From positions 1 to 42,823 of the forward strand of contig NZ_CDBH01000002.1 of NCBI RefSeq assembly GCF_000820305.1: a stretch of DNA of 42,823 nucleotides, in the 5' to 3' direction. Shown here piece after piece: positions 1 through 8,599 of the stretch. A model generated the notes under the pieces. The model was given only the letters and a program-made list of their open reading frames with translations. It did no database searches and had not been told where the DNA came from. The position numbers and the translations under genes are program-made. Position 1 is the stretch's first letter, and the number at the start of each line of letters is the position of its first letter. Source of the stretch: Aeromonas dhakensis (GTDB lineage: Bacteria; Pseudomonadota; Gammaproteobacteria; Enterobacterales; Aeromonadaceae).

Positions 1-744
1 GTCATGGTGGGGCTGGGCGCGCGCCAGGAGACCTTCGTGGTGACGGCCGCCAGCTATGGCCTGCTCGGCATCGCCTTCCTGCTCGGCTTTCGCCGCGACT
101 GCGCCAGCCGGCCGGATGCCGGTCTCTCCCTGGGGGCCATGCTCAGGGTGGTGGGGCGAGATCGCGCCTTCATGCTGTTCATCCTCGCCAACCTGCTGAT
201 GAATCTGGTCTATGCCCAGGTGGAGTCGCCGCTGATCCAGTACCTGACCCGCGCCGGCGCCCCCGAGGTGGAGACGCTGGTGGCCCTGCTGGTGGCCACC
301 AATGCGCTCACCATCATCACCTTGCAGTTTCCGCTGCTGCACCTGACCCGGTGCTGGCGGGTGAGCCTGCGGCTGCAGTTCTCCATCCTGCTGATGGCAT
401 CGGCCCAGGTGATGTTCGCCCTGTCGAGCCCGGCCCTGCTGTGGCCCTGGCTGGTGGCGATGTTCTTGCTGAGCGTGGGGGAGGCGGTGCTGTTTCCGCT
501 CTTCAACGTGCTGATCGACCAGATGGCGCCGGCTCACCTCAAGGGGAGCTACTTCGGCGCCAGCGCCCTGGCCGGGCTCGGTTGGGCATTCTCGCCTATG
601 GTGGGGGGCTGGTTCTTGCAAGTGTGGGGTGGCCCGGCCCTGTTCGCCGTGATGACCGCGATCTGCATGCTGGTGTTTGCCCTCTACGGGATGGGTCGCC
701 GGGAGGCGCGTCCGTCGGCCTCGCCTGCCGGCTGCGAGGATTAA
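1..744 (+). CDS. MFS transporter, C-terminal part (5' end outside window)
   Basis: The reading frame is open from the first base to the TAA at 742-744, so the gene starts upstream of the window. About 247 residues are visible. They hold about six hydrophobic segments, which matches the C-terminal half of a 12-helix major facilitator permease in the inner membrane. The loop near residue 170 (LIDQMAPAHLKGSYFGASALAGLGWAFSP is the area) resembles the conserved loop before TM11 of MdtH-like drug/proton antiporters. The substrate cannot be read from the sequence. A strong terminator follows about 95 bases after the stop. The MFS assignment is fairly secure; a closer subfamily is not. Confidence 0.8.
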   Translation, partial: VMVGLGARQETFVVTAASYGLLGIAFLLGFRRDCASRPDAGLSLGAMLRVVGRDRAFMLFILANLLMNLVYAQVESPLIQYLTRAGAPEVETLVALLVATNALTIITLQFPLLHLTRCWRVSLRLQFSILLMASAQVMFALSSPALLWPWLVAMFLLSVGEAVLFPLFNVLIDQMAPAHLKGSYFGASALAGLGWAFSPMVGGWFLQVWGGPALFAVMTAICMLVFALYGMGRREARPSASPAGCED

Positions 745-838
745 CACGCAAGCGCGTTGACGGCGCTCACTGGCTTGCTGTCGCCGAGGGAATACGCCAA
801 TGCCTCACTGCATTCCTATCGAATCACGCCGGCTTGCA

Positions 839-873
839 AACAACGAGGCCCCGCACTGCGGGGCCTCGTTGTT
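839..873. terminator. bidirectional terminator between MFS gene and apbE
   Basis: A perfect 16-bp inverted repeat (839-854 with 858-873) with a 3-base loop and a GC-rich core sits between two convergent genes. It ends in GTTGTT on the plus strand and AACAAC on the other, so it has only weak U-tracts, but the stem is very stable. Confidence 0.75.
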
Positions 874-899
874 ATGATTGCTGGGTCATGGCTGCAGCT

Positions 900-1940
900 T
901 TATGGCTGCTTGGGAACCAGATAGGGGGCGAACTGGGGTGTATGGCTGGCGGCGAAGCCCTGCTCGGTCTTGACGATGAGGTAGACCGCAAGCCCATGCT
1001 CCTTGGCAAAGGCCATCGCCTGCTCCGGACCCATCACCATGAGGGCGGTGTCGATGGCGTCGGCCTCGAGCGCGGTCGGGGTGATGACGCTGGCGGAGAC
1101 CAGCTTGTGGGTGATGGGCTGGCCAGTGGCGGGGTCGATGATGTGGGAGTAGCGCTGGCCGTCGAGCTCGTAGTAGTTGCGATAGCTGCCGGCGGTGCTG
1201 AGGGCCATGCCGTTGGGGATCACCACGTCCGAGAAGGCGCCGGGCTGATCGGACGGCTCGACGATGGCCACCCGCCAGGGTTTGCCCTTGGCGTTGTTGC
1301 CCTTGCTGCGCACGGCGCCGGCCACCTCGATGAGGTAGTTGTGCACCCCCTTTTGCTCGAGCAGGCCGGCAATCTCGTCGGAGGCCGCCCCCTCGCCCAG
1401 GGTGGAGAGATCGAGGTAGAGATCGGGAATGCCCTTGCCGAGCAGGAAGTGATCCCCCTCTGGGGTCAAGGTCAGCCGGTCGATGCCCACCTTCTGGCGG
1501 GCGCTGGCGATCTGCTCGGCGCTGGGGCGCTTGATGGGACGTTTGTCCGGCCCGAATCCCCACAGGTTGACCAGCGGGCCCACGGTGACGTCGAGCTTGC
1601 CTTTGGTGAGATGGCCGGCATCGATGCCCTGCTGCACGATTTTGGCCATGGTGGCGGGAATGGCCATGGGGGGCTGGCCGCTGCCCTGATTGAAGCGGGA
1701 GATGAGGGAGTTCGGGTCGTAGGTGGAGATCTCGTGGTTCATGCGCGCCAGCAGGGCGTCGACCTCCTGCTGCAGTGCAGGCTCCCCACCCGGGAAGGGG
1801 TCGCTCAGGGTCACCGCATAATAGGTGCCCATGGTCTTGCCCTGGATGCGGGTCTGGGTCGGGGCTGGCTGACAGGCGGTCAGCATCAGCAGCAGGGTCA
1901 ACAACAGGCCGCGGTGGGCCGGGCGAGCAAGGAGCGACAT
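900..1940 (-). CDS. apbE: FAD:protein FMN transferase ApbE, lipoprotein
   Basis: 346 residues. The N-terminus is a lipoprotein signal peptide ending in the lipobox LTAC. ApbE hallmarks follow in order: GKTMGTYY near residue 35, ISTYDPNSLISRFN near 92, the LDLSTLGEGAASDEI segment near 176 (compare the enteric STVGEGYAAD), SHIIDPATGQPI near 265, and a C-terminal EADAIDTALMVMG. Family members covalently attach FMN, taken from FAD, to Thr or Ser of periplasmic subunits such as NqrB/NqrC and RnfG. The target is not encoded nearby. The gene stands alone, convergent with the MFS gene and divergent from azurin. The start at 1940 gives a well-formed signal peptide. Confidence 0.93.
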   Translation of the reverse strand: MSLLARPAHRGLLLTLLLMLTACQPAPTQTRIQGKTMGTYYAVTLSDPFPGGEPALQQEVDALLARMNHEISTYDPNSLISRFNQGSGQPPMAIPATMAKIVQQGIDAGHLTKGKLDVTVGPLVNLWGFGPDKRPIKRPSAEQIASARQKVGIDRLTLTPEGDHFLLGKGIPDLYLDLSTLGEGAASDEIAGLLEQKGVHNYLIEVAGAVRSKGNNAKGKPWRVAIVEPSDQPGAFSDVVIPNGMALSTAGSYRNYYELDGQRYSHIIDPATGQPITHKLVSASVITPTALEADAIDTALMVMGPEQAMAFAKEHGLAVYLIVKTEQGFAASHTPQFAPYLVPKQP

Positions 1941-2269
1941 ACGGGATCTCTCTGGCTAAAAACGGATGGCTCGGGCGCGGGCTGCGAGCCGGGGTCGCCA
2001 GCTTAGCCAAGGGCGCAGCGGCGGGCGAGCGCCGGTTGGAGAAAAGCGCGGGAGATAATTAAACGAAGAGTGGTTAATGGGCGGCGCGGCCGGTTTGTCC
2101 AGTCAAATAATGGGAACAATCTGGTGACCTGACCCGCAGCTTTGCGCTAAAGGCATAGCCGAATGACGACAGTTGAGTAGAATAAGGTCGATTTTGACAG
2201 CATGTTTGCCAGCCATGGTGCGAGCCTGCAGGCAATTGTGTTGCCATCTATTGCCAATCAAAGGAGAGG
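1941..2269. other. divergent intergenic region between apbE and azu
   Basis: 329 bases without a credible gene; it must carry the promoters of both divergent genes. A TTGACA hexamer lies near 2196, but no well-spaced -10 box follows it. No clear FNR/ANR palindrome of the kind seen upstream of some azurin genes was found. Confidence 0.5.
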
Positions 2270-2272
2270 ATG

Positions 2273-2713
2273 ATGAAAAAGGCGATTACCCTGCTGTTTC
2301 TGAGCACCCTGGCTGCCCCGGCTCTGGCCGATGAGTGCGCGTTGGTCATCGAAGGCAATGATGCCATGCAGTACAACCTCAAGGAGATGAGCGTCCCGGC
2401 CACCTGCAAAGAGGTAACCGTGACCCTGAACCATACCGGCAAGATGCCGGTGACCGCCATGGGCCACAACTGGGCGCTGGCCAACACCGCCGACTATCAG
2501 GCCGTGGCCACTGCCGGCATGAGTGCCGGTGCCGACAACAACTACCTGCCCAAGGATGACCCGCGCGTGCTGGCCCACACCAAGCTGGTGGGCGGCGGTG
2601 AGAGCACCAGCGTCACCTTCAAGACCGACGGCCTGGCCGGCAAAGATCTCACCTTCTTCTGCTCCTTCCCCGGCCACTTCGCCATGATGAAGGGCACCTT
2701 CAAGGTCGGCTAA
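2273..2713 (+). CDS. azu: azurin, periplasmic type I copper protein
   Basis: 146 residues with a Sec signal peptide cleaved after ALA, giving a mature protein that begins DECALVIEG. All copper ligands are visible: His in MGHNWAL, and the Cys, His and Met of the C-terminal loop FFCSFPGHFAMMKG. The disulfide pair is the Cys of ECAL and that of ATCKEV. Azurins carry single electrons in the periplasm, for instance to nitrite reductase, cytochrome c peroxidase or terminal oxidases; no partner is adjacent. Two ATGs lie side by side (2270 and 2273). The second is preferred because AAGGAG at 2261-2266 is then six bases away. A terminator follows 20 bases after the stop. Confidence 0.95.
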   Translation: MKKAITLLFLSTLAAPALADECALVIEGNDAMQYNLKEMSVPATCKEVTVTLNHTGKMPVTAMGHNWALANTADYQAVATAGMSAGADNNYLPKDDPRVLAHTKLVGGGESTSVTFKTDGLAGKDLTFFCSFPGHFAMMKGTFKVG

Positions 2714-2732
2714 GCAGCGCTTGTCGATCCAG

Positions 2733-2757
2733 AAGCCGGGCAGTGCCCGGCTTTTTT
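2733..2757 (+). terminator. rho-independent terminator of azu
   Basis: The stem GCCGGGC (2735-2741) pairs with GCCCGGC (2745-2751) around a 3-base loop, extended by A-T pairs and followed by a run of six or more T. Confidence 0.9.
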
Positions 2758-2905
2758 GTGGCCGCTTGCCATGCCGTAGGAAACCCTGGCTCTGCGCCGG
2801 GAGTTGTGTGCCGTTTTATGATCCGGCGCGGGGTGAGTGGGGAGCATAGCGGGTAAGATAGGCCCCTTTCGGGCCTGATGGTCCACCTGAGAGGAGTCGT
2901 TTGTC

Positions 2906-3112
2906 GTGAGAAACGCCATCAATTGGGTGGTCGGCTGTTGCCTGCTGCTGGTATGCGCCATTGCGCTGGCGGCAGAGCCGCCGGTGAAGAAGAGCCGCAA
3001 CGGCATCTGCCATCCCAAGGGCGGCACCTACTACAGCCGCACCAAGCACTACACCCCCTATGACTCCATGCAGGCCTGCCTCGACAGCGGCGGCCGGGCG
3101 CCGAAACGCTGA
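2906..3112 (+). CDS. small secreted protein of unknown function
   Basis: 68 residues from a GTG start at 2906, with GAGGAG at 2891-2896 as ribosome binding site. The first ~23 residues form a signal peptide ending ALA-AEP. The mature part is short, basic, and carries the pattern KSRNGICHPKGGTYY...Y.PYDSMQACLDSGGR.PK. This pattern occurs in small exported proteins and as a C-terminal tail of larger ones in gammaproteobacteria. Two Cys could form a disulfide. Its function is not known to me. It is convergent with the HutD-like gene, only 24 bases away. The signal peptide and ribosome site make it a likely real gene. Confidence 0.72.
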   Translation: MRNAINWVVGCCLLLVCAIALAAEPPVKKSRNGICHPKGGTYYSRTKHYTPYDSMQACLDSGGRAPKR

Positions 3113-3136
3113 CCGGGCTCGGCCTGCGCCTGCCAC

Positions 3137-3694
3137 CTATTTGGGCTGCAGGGTAAAGAAGGCGATGGCGCTCTTCTTCTGGCAGTCGAACTGGATGCTC
3201 TGCTCGCCGCTGATCAGCAGGGTCTCGTTGACCGCCATGGGCTGGCCCGCCGCCGTGAGCTGGCCGCTCAGCAGGTAGCAGAGATAGGTCTTGTCCGCCT
3301 CCAGGGTGAGGCTGAGCGGGAAGGGGAGGTTGAGCACCCGCACGTTGGCACTGAGGCGGGCCGGATCATAGATGAGCCCCAGATCCGTCACCTCTTTTTT
3401 CAGCAGCTCGCAGTGGGTGTCGTCATCCCCGCTGAAGTGGGCCGCCTCGAAGGTGGCGTAGGGGTGGCCGTTGAGCACGAAGCCGGCCCCGCTGATGGGC
3501 AGCAGGATGCGCTGATAGCCGGGGAATTTCGAGAAGGGGCCTGCCCCCTTGATGGGCGCCGAGCTCAGCCGATAGGCAAAATCGAGCTTGTCGAGGCTGG
3601 CGCCGGCAGGGGAGATGAGGATCTGGGCTGTGGTGCCCTGCTTGTTCTTCCAGGGCATCTTCAGCTGGTCGGACTCTTTTATCAGGGTGATCAA
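3137..3694 (-). CDS. HutD/Ves family protein
   Basis: 185 residues, no signal peptide. The fold is a bicupin-like beta protein of the HutD/Ves family: an N-terminal MPWKNKQGTTAQILISP segment (in Ves/HutD typically PWKNGGGxTxEI), then YQRILLPISGAGFVLNG around residue 60, and a C-terminal CYLLSGQLTA repeat of the cupin half. HutD is linked to histidine use in Pseudomonas, and Ves in E. coli is cold-induced; the molecular activity of the family is unclear. No hut genes are nearby, so a role in histidine breakdown is not supported here. It is divergent from the nucleoside hydrolase gene. Confidence 0.85.
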   Translation of the reverse strand: MITLIKESDQLKMPWKNKQGTTAQILISPAGASLDKLDFAYRLSSAPIKGAGPFSKFPGYQRILLPISGAGFVLNGHPYATFEAAHFSGDDDTHCELLKKEVTDLGLIYDPARLSANVRVLNLPFPLSLTLEADKTYLCYLLSGQLTAAGQPMAVNETLLISGEQSIQFDCQKKSAIAFFTLQPK

Positions 3695-3995
3695 TGGCGC
3701 CTCGGCGGGTGGTTAGCGGAGTGAATTGTGTGGCCCAGTGATACCATCCCGCCCGCCGACCCACAAGGCCGCGTCTGTCCGTCCCGCACTGCCCGCCCAC
3801 TATTTCATCAGTTTCATCAGTTTCATCAGTCAGGCCAGCCATCGCCCTTGCGTTGGCTGCTTGCCCGTCGCGGCTGTATGAAACGCAACCACTTGTGCGG
3901 GGCGGCGGGAGGGCAAAACGGCAGGCTGTGATCCCGTCGCTGTTAAAGCGGCGGCGGCTCGCTACACTGGCGGTTCTGTTGCCCAAGGAGGCCCC
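3695..3995. other. intergenic region between HutD-like gene and nucleoside hydrolase
   Basis: 301 bases holding the two divergent promoters, which I cannot place with confidence. The only notable structure is a perfect triple tandem repeat at 3803-3829 (separate entry). Confidence 0.5.
3803..3829. repeat. 9-bp tandem repeat, three copies
   Basis: Three exact copies of TTTCATCAG (3803-3811, 3812-3820, 3821-3829) followed by a partial TCAG, upstream of the nucleoside hydrolase gene. It is non-coding. Confidence 0.9.
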
Positions 3996-4964
3996 ATGAT
4001 TCACAAGATCATTCTGGATACCGATCCCGGTATCGATGACGCCATGGCAATTCTGTTTGCCGAAGCCCACCCCGCCATCGAGCTGCTCGCCATCACCACG
4101 GTATTTGGCAATGCCACCATCGAGAACGGCACCCACAACGCCCTCTGGCTCAAGCAGCAATATGGCATGAAGGCGGATGTGGCGCAGGGGGCGGCCGCCC
4201 CGCTGCGACGCGAGCCGGTGGGCCCGACCACTGTGGTACACGGCCCGAGCGGGTTTGGCGACGTGACGGCGGGGGAGGTGACGCTCACTCCGGATCCCCG
4301 GCCGGCCTGGCAGTATATCGTCGAAGCGGTGAAGGCAGCCCCCGGCGAGATCACCCTGGTCACCATAGGGCCGCTCACCAACCTGGCGCTGGCGCTGCAG
4401 GCGGCCCCCGAGATTGCCGGCCTGGTGAAGCAGGTGGTGGTAATGGGCGGGGCCTTCGGCGTCAACGGCCATCGCGGCAATGTGACCCCCTATGCCGAGG
4501 CCAATATCCACGACGATCCGGATGCCGCCGACCGGGTGTTCACCGCCCGCTGGCCTGTGGTGATCATCGGGCTGGACGTGACCCAGCAGAGTTTCTTCAG
4601 CAGCACCTATCTGGACGCACTGCGCGACGACGCGGGCGAGCCGGGCCGTTTCCTGTGGGATGTCAGCCGCTTCTACCTGCGCTTCTACTCCGAGCGGATC
4701 GGGCTCGACGGTTGCCACGTGCACGACCCGTCCGCCATCGCCTACGTGATCGATCCGACCCTGTTCACCCTGCGCGCGGGGCCGGTGCGGGTCATCAACG
4801 ACGGCCCTGCCATCGGCCACACCCTGCAGAAATTTGACGGCAAGTCCCACCCCCACGATGAGTGGGCCGACCATCCTGCCCAGCAGGTCGGGGTGGCGGT
4901 GCGGGATCAGGCGCTGCTGGCGCTCTATCGGGAGACGCTGGTGGCCTGGGGTCGCAACCGCTAG
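3996..4964 (+). CDS. inosine/uridine-preferring nucleoside hydrolase
   Basis: 322 residues, cytoplasmic. The calcium-binding family signature DTDPGIDDAMA is at residues 7-17. Other motifs are GPLTNLALAL near 127, VVVMGGAFG near 148, the N..DDPDAADRVF segment near 170, and VHDPSAIAYVID near 248 with the catalytic-site His. The enzyme splits the N-glycosidic bond of ribonucleosides to ribose and free base (RihA/B/C-type salvage). The sequence alone does not settle which nucleosides it prefers. AAGGAGG lies a few bases upstream of the ATG. A NupC-type nucleoside transporter is encoded 19 kb away but not in the same operon. Confidence 0.92.
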   Translation: MIHKIILDTDPGIDDAMAILFAEAHPAIELLAITTVFGNATIENGTHNALWLKQQYGMKADVAQGAAAPLRREPVGPTTVVHGPSGFGDVTAGEVTLTPDPRPAWQYIVEAVKAAPGEITLVTIGPLTNLALALQAAPEIAGLVKQVVVMGGAFGVNGHRGNVTPYAEANIHDDPDAADRVFTARWPVVIIGLDVTQQSFFSSTYLDALRDDAGEPGRFLWDVSRFYLRFYSERIGLDGCHVHDPSAIAYVIDPTLFTLRAGPVRVINDGPAIGHTLQKFDGKSHPHDEWADHPAQQVGVAVRDQALLALYRETLVAWGRNR

Positions 4965-5085
4965 AGGGCTCGGCGAGCAGGGTGGCTTGCGGTCGGACTT
5001 GAGGGACGGCTGTGATCCGCACCAAACAATTGGGGGCCAGTTGCGGCTTATACTGGCTGCAACCGTGTGAAGAAGGAGAAACAGG

Positions 5086-5421
5086 ATGGCCTGGTTGTCG
5101 TTGCTGGTGGCGATTGCCCTGATCTGGTGGTTGATGAAGCTGGGGCGTGGCGCCCTGTTCGAGATCCGGCTTGCCCCCGGCAAGGTGCAGGTCAAGCGGG
5201 GCAAGGTGTCGCCCGCGTTTATCGAGCATGCCAAACAGATCCTGCGCCACGAGACGGTGCGCGGGCGCATCCTGGGTCAGCGCGATGGTGATGGGGTCAG
5301 GCTGGTCTTCTCCCGCTCCATTCCGGAGCCGGTGGCCCAGCGCTTTCGCAACATCTTCCCCTATGGCGATTACCGGCTGGGGGCAGTGCCGCTCTCCGGC
5401 TCCAAACCGCGCAAGGGGTGA
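5086..5421 (+). CDS. DUF3634-like small membrane-anchored protein
   Basis: 111 residues. One N-terminal transmembrane segment (residues ~2-18, LSLLVAIALIWWLM) is followed by a basic soluble domain with the pattern LFEIRLAPGKVQVKRGKVSPAFIEHAKQI and later RFRNIFPYGDYRL. This resembles the DUF3634 family of gammaproteobacteria, whose function is unknown. A ribosome binding site (AAGGAG) precedes the ATG. A terminator follows 20 bases after the stop. The family name is from recall of the pattern; the membrane anchor and coding status are clear. Confidence 0.75.
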   Translation: MAWLSLLVAIALIWWLMKLGRGALFEIRLAPGKVQVKRGKVSPAFIEHAKQILRHETVRGRILGQRDGDGVRLVFSRSIPEPVAQRFRNIFPYGDYRLGAVPLSGSKPRKG

Positions 5422-5440
5422 GTCGTCACTCACACAGCAA

Positions 5441-5463
5441 ACGGGCCTCCACTGGAGGCCCGT
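5441..5463. terminator. bidirectional terminator
   Basis: The stem ACGGGCCTCC/GGAGGCCCGT with a 3-base loop lies between convergent genes, followed on the plus strand by TTCGTT. Confidence 0.8.
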
Positions 5464-5483
5464 TTCGTTATGGTCGGCGCGAG

Positions 5484-6677
5484 TTATTGGTGCAGGGCGC
5501 GCTGGGCCTTGACCGTCTCCGGCTTGATGGCCACCCCTTCATTGCCCCAGGAGGCGCGCAAGGTGTTGACCAGCTCGGCGATCTGCTGGTCGTGGAGGGT
5601 CCAGCCGTAGCCCGGCATGTGGTAGCCGATGTTGCCCTGGGTGACCGGGGTCTCGGCGCCGTGCAGCAGCACGTTGAGCAGGCTGGCCGGATCCTCGGCC
5701 AGCACGGTCTGGTTGCCGATCAGGGAGGGGATGACGTGGTCGTTGCCGCGCCCGTCGTTGCCGTGGCAGGTGGAGCAGTACATGGCGTAATCCGCCTTGC
5801 CGCCGGCACTGGCGTAGGCCCGGTTGCCCCTGGCGGCCGGTGCCTCGTCATCCAGCCTGGTCAGGTAGGTGGCGATGCTGGCCAGATCCGCGTCGCTGAA
5901 GTACTGGCTGCTGTGAGTGATCACTTCCGCCATGGGGCCGCTGACGGCCTGATGCTGGCTGCGGCCGGTTTTCAGCAGATCGATGAGGGCCTGCTTGTCG
6001 TAGCGGCTGCCGCGAATGTCGGGGGCATACCAGCCATCCAGGGTGGCGCCGCTCAGATAGAGAGGATCCGCCTCGGTCAGGGCTTTCTCCTGCATGCCGA
6101 TCCCGCGCGGGGTGTGGCAGCTGCCGCAGTGGCCCGCTCCCTGCACCAGATAGGCGCCGCGGTTCCACTCTTCACTCTTGCCGGCGACCGGGGTGAAGCG
6201 GCCGTCATCGTGATAGAGCCAGTTCCAGCCCCTGAGGGGCCAGCGCATGTTGAGCGGCCAGGGGATGTCGCTCGCCTTGTTGGCAATGGCCTGCGGCTGC
6301 ACATCCTGCATCAGGTAGTGGTAGAGGGCGGTGAGATCCTCATCGCTCATCTTGGCGTAGGCGGTGTAGGGCATGGCCGGGTAGAGGGGGTCGCCGCTGC
6401 GGGTGATCCCTTCGCGCATCACCTTGATGAACTCGGGCAGGCTGTAGTTGCCGATGCCGTGGGTCTTGTCCGGGGTGATGTTGGTGGCGTAGACGGTGCC
6501 GACAGGGGTGGGGAAACCCTTGCCGCCGGCGAGCGGCTTGCTCGCCTCGCTGGTGTGGCAGGCGGCGCAGTCCCCCAGCTTGGCCACGTATTCACCCGCC
6601 GACATGGCGGGGGCGGCTTGCAGGGCGAAGGTGGGCAGGGCCAGCAGCACGGCGCTGGCAGTCAGGGAACGGATCAT
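5484..6677 (-). CDS. triheme cytochrome c, electron-transfer subunit for the adjacent flavoprotein
   Basis: 397 residues with a Sec signal peptide (cleavage near ALQA-AP). Three c-type heme sites are visible: CAACH at 37-41, CGSCH at 184-188 and CSTCH at 301-305. Candidate axial Met residues lie in segments such as YPAMPYTAY and YHMPGYGW. The layout of three class I cytochrome domains matches the cytochrome subunits of membrane-bound alcohol, gluconate and sorbitol dehydrogenases, which pass electrons from a periplasmic dehydrogenase to quinone. The ATG at 6677 overlaps the stop of the flavoprotein gene (ATGA), so the two are translationally coupled. A longer frame to 6725 would lose the signal peptide at the N-terminus. 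Confidence 0.9.
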   Translation of the reverse strand: MIRSLTASAVLLALPTFALQAAPAMSAGEYVAKLGDCAACHTSEASKPLAGGKGFPTPVGTVYATNITPDKTHGIGNYSLPEFIKVMREGITRSGDPLYPAMPYTAYAKMSDEDLTALYHYLMQDVQPQAIANKASDIPWPLNMRWPLRGWNWLYHDDGRFTPVAGKSEEWNRGAYLVQGAGHCGSCHTPRGIGMQEKALTEADPLYLSGATLDGWYAPDIRGSRYDKQALIDLLKTGRSQHQAVSGPMAEVITHSSQYFSDADLASIATYLTRLDDEAPAARGNRAYASAGGKADYAMYCSTCHGNDGRGNDHVIPSLIGNQTVLAEDPASLLNVLLHGAETPVTQGNIGYHMPGYGWTLHDQQIAELVNTLRASWGNEGVAIKPETVKAQRALHQ

Positions 6678-8599
6678 TTGGCACCTCCCTTGGTCAGGGC
6701 GACCAGCTCGTTGACGGCGCGCCACGCCTCGTCGATGGCGGCGTGGGCATAGGGGCTCCAGCCCGCGTCCGAGTTGGCGATGGTGATGTTGCCCACCGGC
6801 TGGCGACCCCGCTCAATGAAGCGCTCCGACTGCTCTTCGTCGTCAAACAGGGAGTTGGCGATGTAGGAGTAGCCGTGGGACCAGCGGTTGACCGTGATGG
6901 CGAGGATATCCTGCTCATGGTTGAAGCCGGCCTCGCCCAGCATGGCCTGCAGCTGCTCGCGGATCATCTGTTCGTGCTGCTCGAATGGCATGCCGAGGAG
7001 CATGGCGCGCCCCTTGCGGGACTGCTCGCGGGCCGAGAGGCCGCTGCCCGGCAGGGTCGGCACATAGACCATGTGCAGGCACATGGGTTGGTCCGGGTTC
7101 TTGGGATGCTCGTAGCCGCCGAGGTCGACCGGGTAGTCGAGCTTGACCCGGCTGTAGGGGGCGGCCGGGGCATAGACCTCGTGCACGCCGAGTTTGACGA
7201 ACGGCTGCCAGTTTCTGATCACTACCTTGGTGTAGACCAGCGGCGCCTTGACGTTCTGGCGCAGCGCCTCCTTCTGGGGCTCCGGCATCTCGGGCACCAG
7301 GTAGGGGATCATCATGTTGTAGCCGGCCATGATGCACTGTCTGGCCTGCACCCGGTGCAGCTTGCCCTCCTTGATGTAGGTGACGTCCACCCCCTGTTTG
7401 CCGTCTTTGAGCGGCACGTTTCTGGCCTGCAGCGCCGTGCTGCCAAGGCGTAGCTGCACCTTGTGCTCGGGGCGGTCGAGCTGGCTGTAGTCGAACCTGG
7501 CCAGTACCACGTCCTGCATGGTGTGGCCCGGGGCCACCTGCGGGATGAGCTTGCGCACCATCAAGCGGGTGAGGCCGGCGTTGCCATCCGGGAAGTGGAA
7601 GATGTAGGGGTCGTCCAGCTCGGCCTGAGATTCCGCATCGAGCGGGGTGAGATCCATGCCGGCAAAGCCCGGCAGGGCGCACAGGCGCGCGTCGGCGCAG
7701 GAGGTGGCATCGATGCCGACTGCCTGGAAGTCGTCGGTACGCTGCTGGAAGAAGGTGATGGCCCGCTCGCTCAGCCCCACCTTGTCGCGCAGGAAGGTGG
7801 TGTAGCTGTTGCTCTCCATCCAGGCGTCTTTCTGCTCGCGGGTCATGCCGTGCAGATAGTCGGTCTTCTCTTCGTGCAGCGCCAGCAGGGCGGCCTTGTC
7901 GGTGTCGTCGAACGGGAAGTCGCCGATGAACTCGGCCAGCGGTCGGCCGTTCAAGCGATCGCGCGGGATGTCGTCTGCCACGCTGTGGCCCGGGTCGCCG
8001 CTTACTATCTTGTTGACCCCGAAGTGCTTCTCGTCAAAGAAGACGCCGCGGCTCAGGCCCAGATCCGGGTAGAAGGTCTGCTGGAAGCCTTTGGCCAGCT
8101 CATCGATGTTGACCTCGAGCGCCTTGAGCAGCCCCAGCGCCACCGGGCTGTAGACGGAGCGCGGCGATTGCAGGGATTCGCTGCCGCCGTAACCCAGCCG
8201 CAGACCATCCGGGGTGGTGAACTCGTTACGCTTGGCGTGGCCACCGAAGTCGTCGTGGTTGTCGAGCAGCAGGATCTTTTTGTCCGCCCCGAGCAGTTGC
8301 TGGTAGAAGCAGGCGGCGGAGAGGCCGCTGATGCCGGCGCCGACGATCACCAGATCGTACTCGCCCTCCAGCGGGAGGTGGGCGAAGTCATACTGCTTGC
8401 CGTCGCGGGCGATGCTGTGAGCCGGCTCGAAGGAGCCCGGATGGTTGCCGCGCAGGCCGGTGAGAGCGGGCGGATAGACCAGCGTCTTCTCGGCCAGCGC
8501 CTTGCCGCCTTCGGCGGCCTGCAGCAGCTGGATGGGGGCGACGCCGGCCGCAATGGCAATGGCGACGCCGTTGAGAAAGTCTCTGCGTGTGATGCTCAT
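6674..8599 (-). CDS. Tat-exported FAD-dependent oxidoreductase, spermidine dehydrogenase-like
   Basis: 641 residues. A twin-arginine signal (TRRDFLNGV, residues 4-12, then a hydrophobic stretch) predicts export of a folded, cofactor-loaded enzyme. The FAD-binding fold is at about residues 80-120: VIVGAGISGLSAA (GxGxxG) followed by LLLDNHDDFGGHAKRNEF. The GGHAKRNEF signature and overall length fit the SpdH (spermidine dehydrogenase) group known from Pseudomonas aeruginosa; the polyamine substrate is inferred from that likeness. The adjacent triheme cytochrome suggests electrons go to the respiratory chain rather than to oxygen. SpdH itself is not usually described as a cytochrome-linked complex, so this pairing is of interest. 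Confidence 0.7.
   Translation of the reverse strand: MSITRRDFLNGVAIAIAAGVAPIQLLQAAEGGKALAEKTLVYPPALTGLRGNHPGSFEPAHSIARDGKQYDFAHLPLEGEYDLVIVGAGISGLSAACFYQQLLGADKKILLLDNHDDFGGHAKRNEFTTPDGLRLGYGGSESLQSPRSVYSPVALGLLKALEVNIDELAKGFQQTFYPDLGLSRGVFFDEKHFGVNKIVSGDPGHSVADDIPRDRLNGRPLAEFIGDFPFDDTDKAALLALHEEKTDYLHGMTREQKDAWMESNSYTTFLRDKVGLSERAITFFQQRTDDFQAVGIDATSCADARLCALPGFAGMDLTPLDAESQAELDDPYIFHFPDGNAGLTRLMVRKLIPQVAPGHTMQDVVLARFDYSQLDRPEHKVQLRLGSTALQARNVPLKDGKQGVDVTYIKEGKLHRVQARQCIMAGYNMMIPYLVPEMPEPQKEALRQNVKAPLVYTKVVIRNWQPFVKLGVHEVYAPAAPYSRVKLDYPVDLGGYEHPKNPDQPMCLHMVYVPTLPGSGLSAREQSRKGRAMLLGMPFEQHEQMIREQLQAMLGEAGFNHEQDILAITVNRWSHGYSYIANSLFDDEEQSERFIERGRQPVGNITIANSDAGWSPYAHAAIDEAWRAVNELVALTKGGAK

Noticed and set aside
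351..2006. Long plus-strand frame of about 550 codons opposite apbE
   Set aside because: It is the antisense shadow of a clear ApbE lipoprotein and of the MFS end; composition is V/G/A/H-rich with no domain, as expected for a GC-rich antisense frame.
3423..5270. Long minus-strand frame across the HutD gene and nucleoside hydrolase
   Set aside because: Antisense to the well-supported nucleoside hydrolase, and no domain or ribosome site.
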